39,214 nucleotides of DNA from Schwartzia sp. (in: firmicutes) (GTDB taxonomy: Bacteria > Bacillota > Negativicutes > Selenomonadales > Selenomonadaceae): the NCBI GenBank assembly GCA_017458745.1, contig JAFTAB010000046.1, positions 1-39,214 of the forward strand, in the 5' to 3' direction. The notes under the pieces were generated by a model. It was not told the DNA's origin. It was given only the letters and a program-made list of their open reading frames with translations, and made no database searches. This document shows positions 31,053 through 38,284 of the stretch, piece after piece. The first letter of the stretch is position 1; every line of letters begins with the position of its first letter. The position numbers and the translations under genes are program-made.

Positions 31053-31171
31053 GGCAATCTCTAAAAACTGTTTTTTGTAAAACTCAAAACTCCTACGGCG
31101 CTTTGCGAGAAACACTCCGCTGGACTGTTTCTCCCCTGAAAGGGGAGGTGCCCGAAGGGCGGAGGGGTTCA
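31053..31171 (+). mobile_element. MITE-like element, copy 2
   Basis: GGCAATCTCTAAAAACTG at the left end, then CGGCGCTTTGCGAGAAACAC, TCCGCTGGACTGTTTCTC, CCCTGAAAGGGGAGG, and GCCCGAAGGGCGGAGGGG at the right. It matches the reverse complement of the complete copy at 35462-35610 over most of its length but lacks the right terminal repeat. It lies between dnaX and ybaB, ending about 14 nt before the ybaB ribosome site. Confidence 0.8.
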
Positions 31172-31200
31172 TTTATTTGACTTTGAGAGGAGAAAGATAT

Positions 31201-31545
31201 ATGTATTCAGGAATGGGCGGAGGAATGAACATGAACAACATGGGAGCCATGATGAAGAAGGTGCAGAAATTTCAGGCTCAAATGAAGCTCATGCAGGACG
31301 AACTGAAAAAGAAGACCATCGAGGTGACGGCCGGCGGCGGAGCGGTGAAGGTCGTCATAAACGGCGACAAGGTCATAGAGAAGCTCATCATCGACAAGGC
31401 GGCTGTCGACCCGGAGGATGTCGAGATGCTTCAGGATCTCGTTATGGCGGCTGTGAATGAGTCGATAAAGAAAGTGGACGACATGACGACCGGCGAGATG
31501 CAGAAGCTCACGGCGGGGCTTGGGCTGCCGCCGGGGCTCATCTGA
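31201..31545 (+). CDS. ybaB: YbaB/EbfC family nucleoid-associated protein
   Basis: A 114-residue protein: [20 protein letters not shown], then a coiled helix [20 protein letters not shown], the core [20 protein letters not shown], and C-terminal [17 protein letters not shown]. It binds DNA as a dimer. AGAGGAGA 6-9 nt upstream fixes the ATG at 31201; the TTG eight codons earlier would place that site inside the gene. The stop overlaps the recR start (TGATG), so the two are translationally coupled. Confidence 0.95.
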   Translation: MYSGMGGGMNMNNMGAMMKKVQKFQAQMKLMQDELKKKTIEVTAGGGAVKVVINGDKVIEKLIIDKAAVDPEDVEMLQDLVMAAVNESIKKVDDMTTGEMQKLTAGLGLPPGLI

Positions 31546-32141
31546 TGAAGCACATCGCGCCCCTCGCGCATCTCATTGAGCATTTCCGCGCTCTCCCCGG
31601 CATCGGGGCTAAGACGGCGACGCGCCTCGCGTATCATGTCCTCGACATGGACGCGGGTGATGCGCGGGCTCTCGCGGAGGCGATAATCGAGGCGAAGGAA
31701 AAAATCGGGCTGTGCAATACCTGCTTTAATCTCTCCGACAGAAATCCGTGCATGATATGCGCGTCCGACAAGCGCGACCGCTCGATAATATGCGTGGTCG
31801 AGCAGCCGCAGGACGTAGCCGCGATGGAGAGGACGCGCGACTACGCTGGATTGTACCATGTGCTGCATGGCGCGCTGTCGCCTCTCGACGGGATAGGCCC
31901 CAATAATCTGCGAATAAAGGAGCTATTGATGCGCATCAATGGCGGCGGAGTGGGCGAGGTCATAATGGCGACTAATCCTAACGTCGAGGGCGAGGCGACG
32001 GCGATGTACATAGCGAAGCTGATAAAGCCGCTCGGCGTGAAGGTGACGCGCATAGCTCACGGACTTCCCGTCGGGGGAGATTTGGAGTACGCCGACGAGG
32101 TGACGCTCGCCAAGGCGATGGAGAACAGGGTGGAGCTGTAG
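31545..32141 (+). CDS. recR: Recombination protein RecR
   Basis: A 198-residue protein of the standard length. The N-terminal helix-hairpin-helix is [18 protein letters not shown], the zinc finger has [16 protein letters not shown], and the Toprim domain includes [29 protein letters not shown] and [18 protein letters not shown], with [17 protein letters not shown] at the end. With RecF and RecO it helps load RecA at gaps. The ATG overlaps the ybaB stop. It is followed by the bofA-like gene after 28 nt. Confidence 0.97.
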   Translation: MKHIAPLAHLIEHFRALPGIGAKTATRLAYHVLDMDAGDARALAEAIIEAKEKIGLCNTCFNLSDRNPCMICASDKRDRSIICVVEQPQDVAAMERTRDYAGLYHVLHGALSPLDGIGPNNLRIKELLMRINGGGVGEVIMATNPNVEGEATAMYIAKLIKPLGVKVTRIAHGLPVGGDLEYADEVTLAKAMENRVEL

Positions 32142-32168
32142 CCGTTATATTAAGGAGGAATTTCAGAT

Positions 32169-32423
32169 TTGGAAGCACCGCTTGTAGTATCATTTGCTAT
32201 CGGCATACTCGCGATTATTTTAGTCGCGAAGCTAATCGGCATGTCGATAGATGTGATGCTGAAATTCGTATCGAACAGCGTCGTCGGGGCGCTCATGCTC
32301 ATAGTGGTTAATTTCTTCGGCGCAGAAATGGAGCTTACGATACTCAAATGCCTTTTCTGCGGAGTGCTGGGCATACCCGGGGTCGTGCTGCTTTTCATCT
32401 ACGAGAAATTCATTGTCGGGTGA
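32169..32423 (+). CDS. bofA: BofA family (pro-sigma-K processing inhibitor-like) membrane protein
   Basis: An 84-residue protein with two or three hydrophobic segments and the family's small-residue pattern near the C-terminus (CLFCGVLGIPGVVLLFIYEK). The start is TTG at 32169, with AAGGAGG about 9 nt upstream. The order dnaX-ybaB-recR-bofA is conserved in Firmicutes and supports the call. In sporulating species BofA restrains the SpoIVFB protease; whether this organism sporulates cannot be told from the window. It ends the cluster with a strong terminator. Confidence 0.85.
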   Translation: MEAPLVVSFAIGILAIILVAKLIGMSIDVMLKFVSNSVVGALMLIVVNFFGAEMELTILKCLFCGVLGIPGVVLLFIYEKFIVG

Positions 32424-32436
32424 TACCGAGGAATAC

Positions 32437-32488
32437 AAAAAGCAGAACAAATTTAGTCGTGGTCGGCTGGATTTGCTCTGCTTTTTTT
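32437..32488 (+). terminator. Rho-independent terminator of the dnaX-recR-bofA cluster
   Basis: AAAAAGCAGAACAAAT pairs with ATTTGCTCTGCTTTTT across a long loop, with a T run. Confidence 0.8.
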
Positions 32489-32499
32489 ATGTGCTTATG

Positions 32500-32569
32500 G
32501 GGTAATTCGACTGGATTCGGTGGGAGTTAAAAGCCCCATTGAATAAGTCGCATTTTATTATTATGATGT
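32500..32569 (-). repeat. REP-like intergenic hairpin repeat, copy 3
   Basis: Read on the minus strand: AAAATGCGACTTATTCAATG, GGGCTTTTAACTCCCACC, CCAGTCGAATTACCCC. Same three blocks as 3137-3198, in the opposite orientation, directly after the terminator. Confidence 0.75.
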
Positions 32570-32608
32570 TTTTATTATATGTTTTATGTAAAAAAATACA
32601 TAAAACTA

Positions 32609-32638
32609 TTGAACATTGTCAATGAGTTGTGCTATTAT
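32609..32638 (+). promoter_or_regulatory. Sigma-A-type promoter of the kor operon
   Basis: TTGAAC (32609-32614), an 18-nt spacer, and TATTAT (32633-32638), 48 nt before the korD ATG. An imperfect palindrome (ATTGAACATTGTCAAT) covers the -35. Confidence 0.5.
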
Positions 32639-32685
32639 TGTACCATTGCAATGATATTTTGGGTAAAAAAGGTGTGTGAGCAAGC

Positions 32686-32883
32686 ATGGCATTGAAATTT
32701 GTCACGGCTCGGTGCAAGGGGTGCGGCATATGCGCTTACTTCTGCCCCAAAAAGGTTTTGACCGTCACGGAGCTGAACAAGGCGGCCATCGCCGAGGGCA
32801 AGGAGAACGACTGCATTGAGTGCGGCCAGTGCGAGATGCGCTGTCCTGATTACGCAATTTTTGTGGAAAGGGGGGCAAAGTAA
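32686..32883 (+). CDS. korD: 2-oxoacid:ferredoxin oxidoreductase, delta (4Fe-4S ferredoxin) subunit
   Basis: A 65-residue protein with two full 4Fe-4S motifs, CKGCGICAYFCP and CIECGQCEMRCP. It passes electrons from the catalytic subunits to ferredoxin. It is the first gene of a four-gene operon with alpha, beta and gamma subunits, and it stops just before the alpha start. Size and order match the four-subunit 2-oxoglutarate:ferredoxin oxidoreductases of Firmicutes. Confidence 0.93.
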   Translation: MALKFVTARCKGCGICAYFCPKKVLTVTELNKAAIAEGKENDCIECGQCEMRCPDYAIFVERGAK

Positions 32884-34041
32884 ATGGCCGATACAAAAGT
32901 GATGCTTATGCAGGGCAATACCGCTGTCGTGGAGGGAGCGATTGCCGCTGGCGTGAGATTTTACGGCGGCTATCCCATCACCCCGTCGACGGAGATTGCC
33001 GAGGGCATGGCGAAAAGGCTTCCGATGGTCGGGGGCAAATTCATGCAGACCGAGGACGAGATAGCGGGACTTGGCACTGTGATAGGCGCGTCGCTCGGAG
33101 GGCTGAAGGCGATGACGGCGACGAGCGGCCCGGGATTTTCCCTGAAGCAGGAGATGATCGGGCTTGCCTGCAATGCCGAGGTGCCGTGCGTCATAGTCGA
33201 TGTGCAGCGCGTGGGCCCCTCGACAGGCCAGCCGACGTCGCCGTCGCAGGGCGACGTGATGCAGACGAAGTGGGGCACGCACGGCGACCACTGGGTCATC
33301 GTCGTGTCGCCGTCGAGCGTCCCCGAGTGTTTCACCCTCACCCAGAGGGCTGTCGCGCTGGCGGAGACTTACCGCGTGCCCGTCATCATGCTGATGGATG
33401 AGATAGTGGGGCATATGCGTGAGCGCATAGAGATACCTGTGAGCTACGATGATGTTCCGCAGGTGAACCGTGCGCGCCCGACCTGCCCGCCTGAAGAGTA
33501 TCTCGCCTATCGGGCGGGGGAGAGCGGCGTGCCGGAGATGGCGGATTTCGGCAGCGGCTATCGCTGGCATGTGTCGGGGCTGGTGCATGACGACACGGGC
33601 TTCCCCAAGAGCAGCGGCAAGGCGACGATGGAAGCGGAAAATCGCCTGCGCGGAAAAATAATGAATCATCGTGACGAAATAATACAGGTCGAGCGTCATA
33701 TGCTCGACGACGCGGAGTTTGCGATTATCGCTTTCGGCGGAGCGGCGCGCACTGCGTATGACGCGGTCGAAATGGCTCGCGCGAGGGGACTGAAGGTCGG
33801 GCTGCTGCGCCCGATAACGATATGGCCGTTCGCGACACATGAGGTGCGCGAGCTGGCGCGGAGCGTGAAGGGCATCCTCGTCCATGAGCTGAACTGCGGC
33901 CAATATGTCATATCCGTCAAGGCGGCTGTCGGAGGCGCGTGCCCCGTTGACCTTTACGCGAAATATGACAATGAGTCGGCGACGCCGGAGGAAATGCTCG
34001 CCGAGATAGAGAAAGCTATGAAAGGGGATGGCCTGATATGA
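32884..34041 (+). CDS. korA: 2-oxoacid:ferredoxin oxidoreductase, alpha subunit
   Basis: A 385-residue protein. MLMQGNTAVVEGAIAAGVRF then YGGYPITPSTEIAE is the characteristic N-terminus (domain I of the oxidoreductase, with YPITPSTE), followed by QTEDEIAGLGTVIGASLGG and TSGPGFSLKQEM. The C-terminal part is the transketolase-like domain II (HMLDDAEFAIIAFGGAAR, GLLRPITIWPF). Substrate is most likely 2-oxoglutarate, inferred from subunit layout; branched-chain 2-oxoacids cannot be ruled out. AAAGGGGGG precedes the ATG. The stop overlaps the beta start (ATGA). Confidence 0.93.
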   Translation: MADTKVMLMQGNTAVVEGAIAAGVRFYGGYPITPSTEIAEGMAKRLPMVGGKFMQTEDEIAGLGTVIGASLGGLKAMTATSGPGFSLKQEMIGLACNAEVPCVIVDVQRVGPSTGQPTSPSQGDVMQTKWGTHGDHWVIVVSPSSVPECFTLTQRAVALAETYRVPVIMLMDEIVGHMRERIEIPVSYDDVPQVNRARPTCPPEEYLAYRAGESGVPEMADFGSGYRWHVSGLVHDDTGFPKSSGKATMEAENRLRGKIMNHRDEIIQVERHMLDDAEFAIIAFGGAARTAYDAVEMARARGLKVGLLRPITIWPFATHEVRELARSVKGILVHELNCGQYVISVKAAVGGACPVDLYAKYDNESATPEEMLAEIEKAMKGDGLI

Positions 34042-34865
34042 AAGAAGCGCTCGTGGAGAAATATTTCCGCGCGGGTCATCTGCCCCATCTTTGGTGCCCG
34101 GGCTGCGGCAACGGCACGGTGCTGGGGGCGATCGTCACGGCGATTGACAACCGAGGGATAGATAAAAATGATGTCGCTTTCATATCCGGCATCGGGTGCT
34201 CCAGCCGCTCGTCGGGCTACGTCGATTTCAACACGGCGAACACGGTTCACGGCCGCGCCCTGCCGATAGCGACGGGGCTGAAGATGGCAAATCCGAAGCT
34301 GAATGTCATCGTCGCGTCAGGCGACGGCGATTGCTCCGCCATAGGGGGCAATCATCTCATTCACGCGGCGAGGCGCAATGTTGATTTGACGCTCATCGTT
34401 TTCAATAACAGCATATACGGCATGACGGGCGGCCAATACTCGCCGCTCACTCCCGTCGGCAGCAGGGCGACCACGGCACCGTATCTGACGATTGAGCCGG
34501 CATTTGATATACTTGATCTTGCCCGCGCGGCGGGAGCCACGTTCACCGCCCGCGCGACATCGTATCACGTGCCGCTGCTCACGAGCGTCATAGAGAAAGG
34601 CATCGCTCATAAAGGCTTTTCCGTCATAGAGGCGGTCACGGCGTGCCCGACGAATTTCGGCCGCCAAAACAAAATCGCGGCTCCGGCTCTCATGATGGCG
34701 TGGCAGCGTGACCATGCCGTGATGAAAGCGAAATGGGACACTATGACGGACGCGGAGCGCGAGGGAAAATTCCCCGTCGGGGTGCTCTCCGAGCGAAACG
34801 ACGTCAAGGAATACACCGAGGCGTATGATGAGATCATCAGGAGAGCGCAGGGGGTGAGCGCATGA
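34038..34865 (+). CDS. korB: 2-oxoacid:ferredoxin oxidoreductase, beta (TPP-binding) subunit
   Basis: A 275-residue protein. LWCPGCGNGTVLGAI at the start, the TPP/Mg motif GDGDCSAIGGNHLIHAAR to NN, and NNSIYGMTGGQYSPLTP are diagnostic for the beta subunit. It binds thiamine diphosphate and, through conserved cysteines, a 4Fe-4S cluster. The ATG overlaps the alpha stop, and its own stop overlaps the gamma start, so the subunits are translationally coupled. A thiamine diphosphokinase gene lies just downstream on the other strand. Confidence 0.94.
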   Translation: MKEALVEKYFRAGHLPHLWCPGCGNGTVLGAIVTAIDNRGIDKNDVAFISGIGCSSRSSGYVDFNTANTVHGRALPIATGLKMANPKLNVIVASGDGDCSAIGGNHLIHAARRNVDLTLIVFNNSIYGMTGGQYSPLTPVGSRATTAPYLTIEPAFDILDLARAAGATFTARATSYHVPLLTSVIEKGIAHKGFSVIEAVTACPTNFGRQNKIAAPALMMAWQRDHAVMKAKWDTMTDAEREGKFPVGVLSERNDVKEYTEAYDEIIRRAQGVSA

Positions 34866-35407
34866 GGCACACATTCAGATTTTCGGGCACGGGCGGTCAG
34901 GGGCTCATCACCGCCGGCATCATACTGGCCGAGGCCGCGCTGCTCGACGGCAACCTTGCGGTGCAATCGCAATCTTACGGCCCCGAGGCGAGGGGCGGCT
35001 CATCGAAAGCGGAGGTCATCATCTCCGACGAGCCGATACATTTCAGTCGCGTCACTTGCCCCGGCACGCTTCTCGTCATGAGCCAGGAGGCGGCTGATAA
35101 ATTCGCTCACGATTGCACGGAGGAAAGCCTTGTCATCACCGACAGCCTTTTTGTGAGCGAGGTCAATGCAAACGGCGCGAAGCGGATAGACCTCGACATC
35201 ACGAGGACGGCGACGCGCGTTTGCGGCAAGCCGCTCTTTGCAAATATAGTCGCGCTCGGGGCGGTCGCCGGCCTCACAAACTGCGTCAGCGAGAAATCGC
35301 TTGAGCGGGCGGTGCTCGAGAGAGTGCCAAAGGGCACCGAGGATGCCAACAGGAAAGCACTCGCGGCGGGATTCTCGCTTGCCAGCGAGGCGCAGGGCAA
35401 GGCGTGA
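34862..35407 (+). CDS. korC: 2-oxoacid:ferredoxin oxidoreductase, gamma subunit
   Basis: A 181-residue protein, FSGTGGQGLITAGIILAEAA at the start and SQSYGPEARGGSSKAEVIIS, both typical of the gamma subunit. It completes the KorDABC complex. The operon oxidises a 2-oxoacid with CoA to acyl-CoA and CO2, reducing ferredoxin, or runs in reverse for CO2 fixation. A MITE-like element lies 55 nt downstream. Confidence 0.92.
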   Translation: MRHTFRFSGTGGQGLITAGIILAEAALLDGNLAVQSQSYGPEARGGSSKAEVIISDEPIHFSRVTCPGTLLVMSQEAADKFAHDCTEESLVITDSLFVSEVNANGAKRIDLDITRTATRVCGKPLFANIVALGAVAGLTNCVSEKSLERAVLERVPKGTEDANRKALAAGFSLASEAQGKA

Positions 35408-35461
35408 AATGATATAATCATGCTGCTCGCCGATGGCCTCATCGAAGATTATCATAAAAAA

Positions 35462-35610
35462 GGGAATCTCTAAAAACTCAAATCTTCGTTTGAACCCCTC
35501 CGCCCTTCGGGCAATCCAAAGCCTCCCCTGAAAGGGGAGAAAAAGTCCAGTGGAGTGTTTCTCGCAAAGCACCGGAGGGGTTTTACAAAAAGCAGTTTTT
35601 AGATGTTGCC
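35462..35610 (-). mobile_element. MITE-like element, complete copy with terminal inverted repeats
   Basis: The left end GGGAATCTCTAAAAACTC and the right end CAGTTTTTAGATGTTGCC are inverted repeats of each other with few mismatches. Inside, in inverted order relative to the copies at 21541 and 31053: CCCTCCGCCCTTCGGGC, CCTCCCCTGAAAGGGGAG, AGTCCAGTGGAGTGTTTCTC and CACCGGAGGGG. Total 149 bp. No open reading frame. Confidence 0.85.
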
Positions 35611-35618
35611 AAAACACA

Positions 35619-35654
35619 AAAAAGCAGCGATTTTGCAAATCGCTGCTTTTCTTG
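35619..35654 (-). terminator. Rho-independent terminator between korC and thiN
   Basis: AAAAGCAGCGATTT pairs with AAATCGCTGCTTTT around a 3-nt loop, with A and T runs on either side, so it can work on both strands. It lies 12 nt after the thiN stop. Confidence 0.85.
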
Positions 35655-35665
35655 TTGCTCTCTTT

Positions 35666-36430
35666 TCATTCCCAGCACATATAAATCCCCAGCTCTCCCT
35701 TTTCCAGCGATACCGATATTGCTTTGCCTTGTCGGTCGCTCGCGGGGGAGTCATCCAGTCGGTTGCTTATCGCGTTCATCATGGTCTGCTTCAGTGTCGC
35801 CCCGTTGATTTGCCACTTTGTCCCCAGCAGTGTCACGCCCGTCGCTCTCGCCGAGAGCGGCAGCAGCGACACGACGCTCGGGATTTTTTTTATGTGGAAA
35901 ATAGCGGACGCGGCTCCGTGCAGGGGAAGGAGAAATTCATGCTCGTCCGCCAGCGCGCCTGTGAGACCCGAGCCTATCAGCGAGTACACGTTTGACAGCG
36001 CGTGGTCGAGTCGCCCGCCGAATGAGCCCGTGAGCACCATAAAAGAGAAAGGGCTGAACCTTCTCATTCGCATCAGCGCAAGCTGTGTGTCGGTGAAGTC
36101 CTTGTCTTTCGGATAGCGGTCGATCGGGATACTCTGCTTATTCAGCCAGCCAAGATTTTTTTTGCTCACGCTGTCGAAGTCGCCTATCACGCGGACAGGT
36201 CTTAGTCCCGCGGCGCGTGCCGCGTCTAGCCCGCGATCCACGCACACCAGCGTTCTCGCTTTTGCCGCCTCTCCCAGCCACTCGGGGGACGGGGCTCGCC
36301 CGCCCAGCACGAGCAGCGTGTCGCCGTATGAGCTTGCCTCTTTCCTATTCGCTATATTCGCGCGCAGCGACATTCGCATCCTCACGCTGAGCCACGGGAG
36401 CGTCAGCGTGAATTTTTTGTCTTTAGGCAT
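35666..36430 (-). CDS. thiN: Thiamine diphosphokinase
   Basis: A 254-residue protein. The TPK fold is seen in LLVLGGRAPSPEWL, VRVIGDFDSVS (the GDFDS motif), YPKDKDFTDTQLAL, and LTGSFGGRLDHALSN. It transfers pyrophosphate from ATP to thiamine, giving TPP. The first ~35 residues precede the conserved core, so a shorter start is possible, but GGGG stands 9 nt before the ATG at 36430. It is convergent with the kor operon, whose beta subunit needs TPP. Confidence 0.9.
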   Translation of the reverse strand: MPKDKKFTLTLPWLSVRMRMSLRANIANRKEASSYGDTLLVLGGRAPSPEWLGEAAKARTLVCVDRGLDAARAAGLRPVRVIGDFDSVSKKNLGWLNKQSIPIDRYPKDKDFTDTQLALMRMRRFSPFSFMVLTGSFGGRLDHALSNVYSLIGSGLTGALADEHEFLLPLHGAASAIFHIKKIPSVVSLLPLSARATGVTLLGTKWQINGATLKQTMMNAISNRLDDSPASDRQGKAISVSLEKGELGIYMCWE

Positions 36431-36603
36431 ATATCATCGCCCCGTTTTTGAAAATCTAAAATGCTCATTTTTGAATAAATCTCATTCTATCATATCGCTT
36501 GCCCGCGCGAAAGATTTTGCTTTCAAAATTATGACGGTTATACTATAATTATCAATAAGATTTATTGTTTGCAGGTTGATATATTAAGGAGGGTTTTATT
36601 GAA

Positions 36604-37893
36604 ATGAAAAAATTCACTCTGCCTTACGGGCGCGGCACGAAAACTTTTGAGCTGGACGAGTCCAAGATTCTTCAGGAGATAAATATGCCGTCTGCGACTC
36701 CGCTGACGGACATCGCAGGCTCGGTGCTCGATGCGGTGCGCCACCCGATAGGCTGCCCGACTCTCGATGAGACGGTGAAGCCGGGCGACACCGTCACCTT
36801 CATCTGCAATGACCCGACGCGCGTCGCTAACAGTTTTGACTTCATGCCCGTGCTGGTCAATGAGTTCAATCGCCTCGGCGTGCCCGATGAGAATATGCAG
36901 ATTGTCTTTTCCCTTGGCAGCCATCGCCTCATGACGGAGGAGGAGATGCGCGAGGGCGTGGGCGAGGAGGTCGGGCGTCGCCTCAAAATGTATAACAGCG
37001 ATTGCAACGTGAACGGCGACTTTGAATATTTCGGCGCGACGAGCCGCCACACCCCTGTGCTCATCAACAAGAGGATATGCCACAGCAATCATATCGTGCT
37101 CACCGGCACCATCGTCTACCACTATTTCAGCGGCTACGGCGGGGGACGCAAGGCGGTGCTCCCGGGCTGCGCGGCGATGGAGACGATACGCAGCAATCAC
37201 AGCCACATGATGGATCCGCGTGCGGGGCTGGGGGCGACTGACGGCAATCCTGTCTACGAGGATCAGATGGAGGGCGTGGCTCTCTGGGCTGACGCGATGA
37301 AGGAGCGCGGCTCGCACGTTTTCCTCTTTAACGCGATACTCGACGCGCAGCACCGCTTCTTGAAGATGTTCGCGGGCAACTACATAGACGCGCACAAGGA
37401 GGCGTGCAGGTTCGTCGATGAGGTGTACGGCGTGCCGATAGAGCGGCAGGCGGACATCACGATAGTGAGCTGCGGCGGCTACCCGAAGGACATCAATGTG
37501 TATCAGATGCAAAAGACCATGGACAACGCCGTGCTCGCGACAAGGCAGGACGGAGCGGTGATACTGCTGGCGGAGTGCGAGGAGGGCAGCGGCAGCAAGG
37601 TGCTGGAGGAGACGTGCAGGAGGCTTGGGTCAGCCGACGCGATTGAAAATGAGCTGGAGAAAAATTTTGTCATTGGCGCGAACAAGGCTTACGCGGTGAC
37701 GAGGCTCACGAAGAAAGCGAGATTCATACTCGTCACAGGGCTGGACAAGAAGATGGCAAAGGAAATGCTCTTCACTGACGCGGTCGATACGGTGGAGGAG
37801 GCAATAGCCGAGGCGAAGAAGATTGTCGGCGGCGACCCGACATATATAGTGATGCCGGCAGGCAGCCTGACGGTGCCGCGCCTGAAAAAATGA
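36604..37893 (+). CDS. larA: LarA-type nickel-dependent lactate racemase family protein
   Basis: A 429-residue protein of LarA length. The catalytic residues known in Lactobacillus plantarum LarA (H108, H174, K184) correspond to H107 in SLGSHRLM, H173 in VYHYFSGYGG, and K183 in GGRKAVLPG. The N-terminal PYGRGTKTFEL and the C-terminal TYIVMPAGSLTVPR also match. LarA family members racemise 2-hydroxy acids with a nickel-pincer cofactor. The substrate may be lactate or another hydroxy acid. Cofactor genes larB, larC and larE are not in the window. AGGAGGG precedes the ATG by 10-11 nt. Confidence 0.88.
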   Translation: MKKFTLPYGRGTKTFELDESKILQEINMPSATPLTDIAGSVLDAVRHPIGCPTLDETVKPGDTVTFICNDPTRVANSFDFMPVLVNEFNRLGVPDENMQIVFSLGSHRLMTEEEMREGVGEEVGRRLKMYNSDCNVNGDFEYFGATSRHTPVLINKRICHSNHIVLTGTIVYHYFSGYGGGRKAVLPGCAAMETIRSNHSHMMDPRAGLGATDGNPVYEDQMEGVALWADAMKERGSHVFLFNAILDAQHRFLKMFAGNYIDAHKEACRFVDEVYGVPIERQADITIVSCGGYPKDINVYQMQKTMDNAVLATRQDGAVILLAECEEGSGSKVLEETCRRLGSADAIENELEKNFVIGANKAYAVTRLTKKARFILVTGLDKKMAKEMLFTDAVDTVEEAIAEAKKIVGGDPTYIVMPAGSLTVPRLKK

Positions 37894-37920
37894 AATGCAG
37901 CGAGCCACGGCAAAAAATAT

Positions 37921-37949
37921 TTGAAAAAATTTTCGCGCTATGCTAGAAT
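37921..37949 (+). promoter_or_regulatory. Sigma-A-type promoter of ileS
   Basis: TTGAAA (37921-37926), a 17-nt spacer, and TAGAAT (37944-37949). Transcription would start near 37957, just ahead of the T-box leader. Confidence 0.75.
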
Positions 37950-37964
37950 ATCCTCCATCATATT

Positions 37965-38246
37965 AAAATGCGATGACGAAGAGAGTACGTCTGTCTGAAA
38001 GTCCAAGAGCCTGTTTTTGGCAGCTCACAGCGAGTCGGGCATGGTGCGAGCCGATGGCGAGTATGGCGGACGGAAAATCACTTCCGAGCAGCGGGCTGAA
38101 AATTTTTTGTATGATTAGGCCTTGCCGCGCTTCCCGCGTTATGGGATAGCATATGCGCGCGTTTCGCGCAAGTATGTGAAAATAGGTGGTTCAAAAGCGT
38201 AGGCGTATGCCCTCATCCTGTTTTCGGGATGGGGGCTTTATTTTTT
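37965..38246 (+). ncRNA. T-box leader riboswitch, isoleucine specific
   Basis: The leader between the promoter and ileS has the T-box layout: a long stem I region, an ATC (Ile) specifier triplet at 38077-38079 in CGGAAAATCACTTCCG, a T-box segment AGGTGGTTC with TGGT at 38187-38190, and a terminator stem. The TGGT bulge can pair with ACCA at the end of tRNA-Ile, and the specifier codon agrees with the gene controlled. Uncharged tRNA-Ile is expected to favour the antiterminator and so raise ileS expression. The left boundary is approximate. Confidence 0.8.
38209..38246 (+). terminator. Regulated terminator of the T-box leader
   Basis: GCCCTCATCC (38209-38218) pairs with GGATGGGGGC (38227-38236), followed by TTTATTTTTT. 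It would form when tRNA-Ile is charged. Confidence 0.85.
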
Positions 38247-38284
38247 GCGGCGCGCGTACAATATAAATGGAGGGAATTTTATTT

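Noticed and set aside
32635-33903. A 422-codon minus-strand frame opposite the kor genes
   Set aside because: It overlaps korD and korA, which have intact motifs and coupled starts; the antisense frame has no recognised domain.
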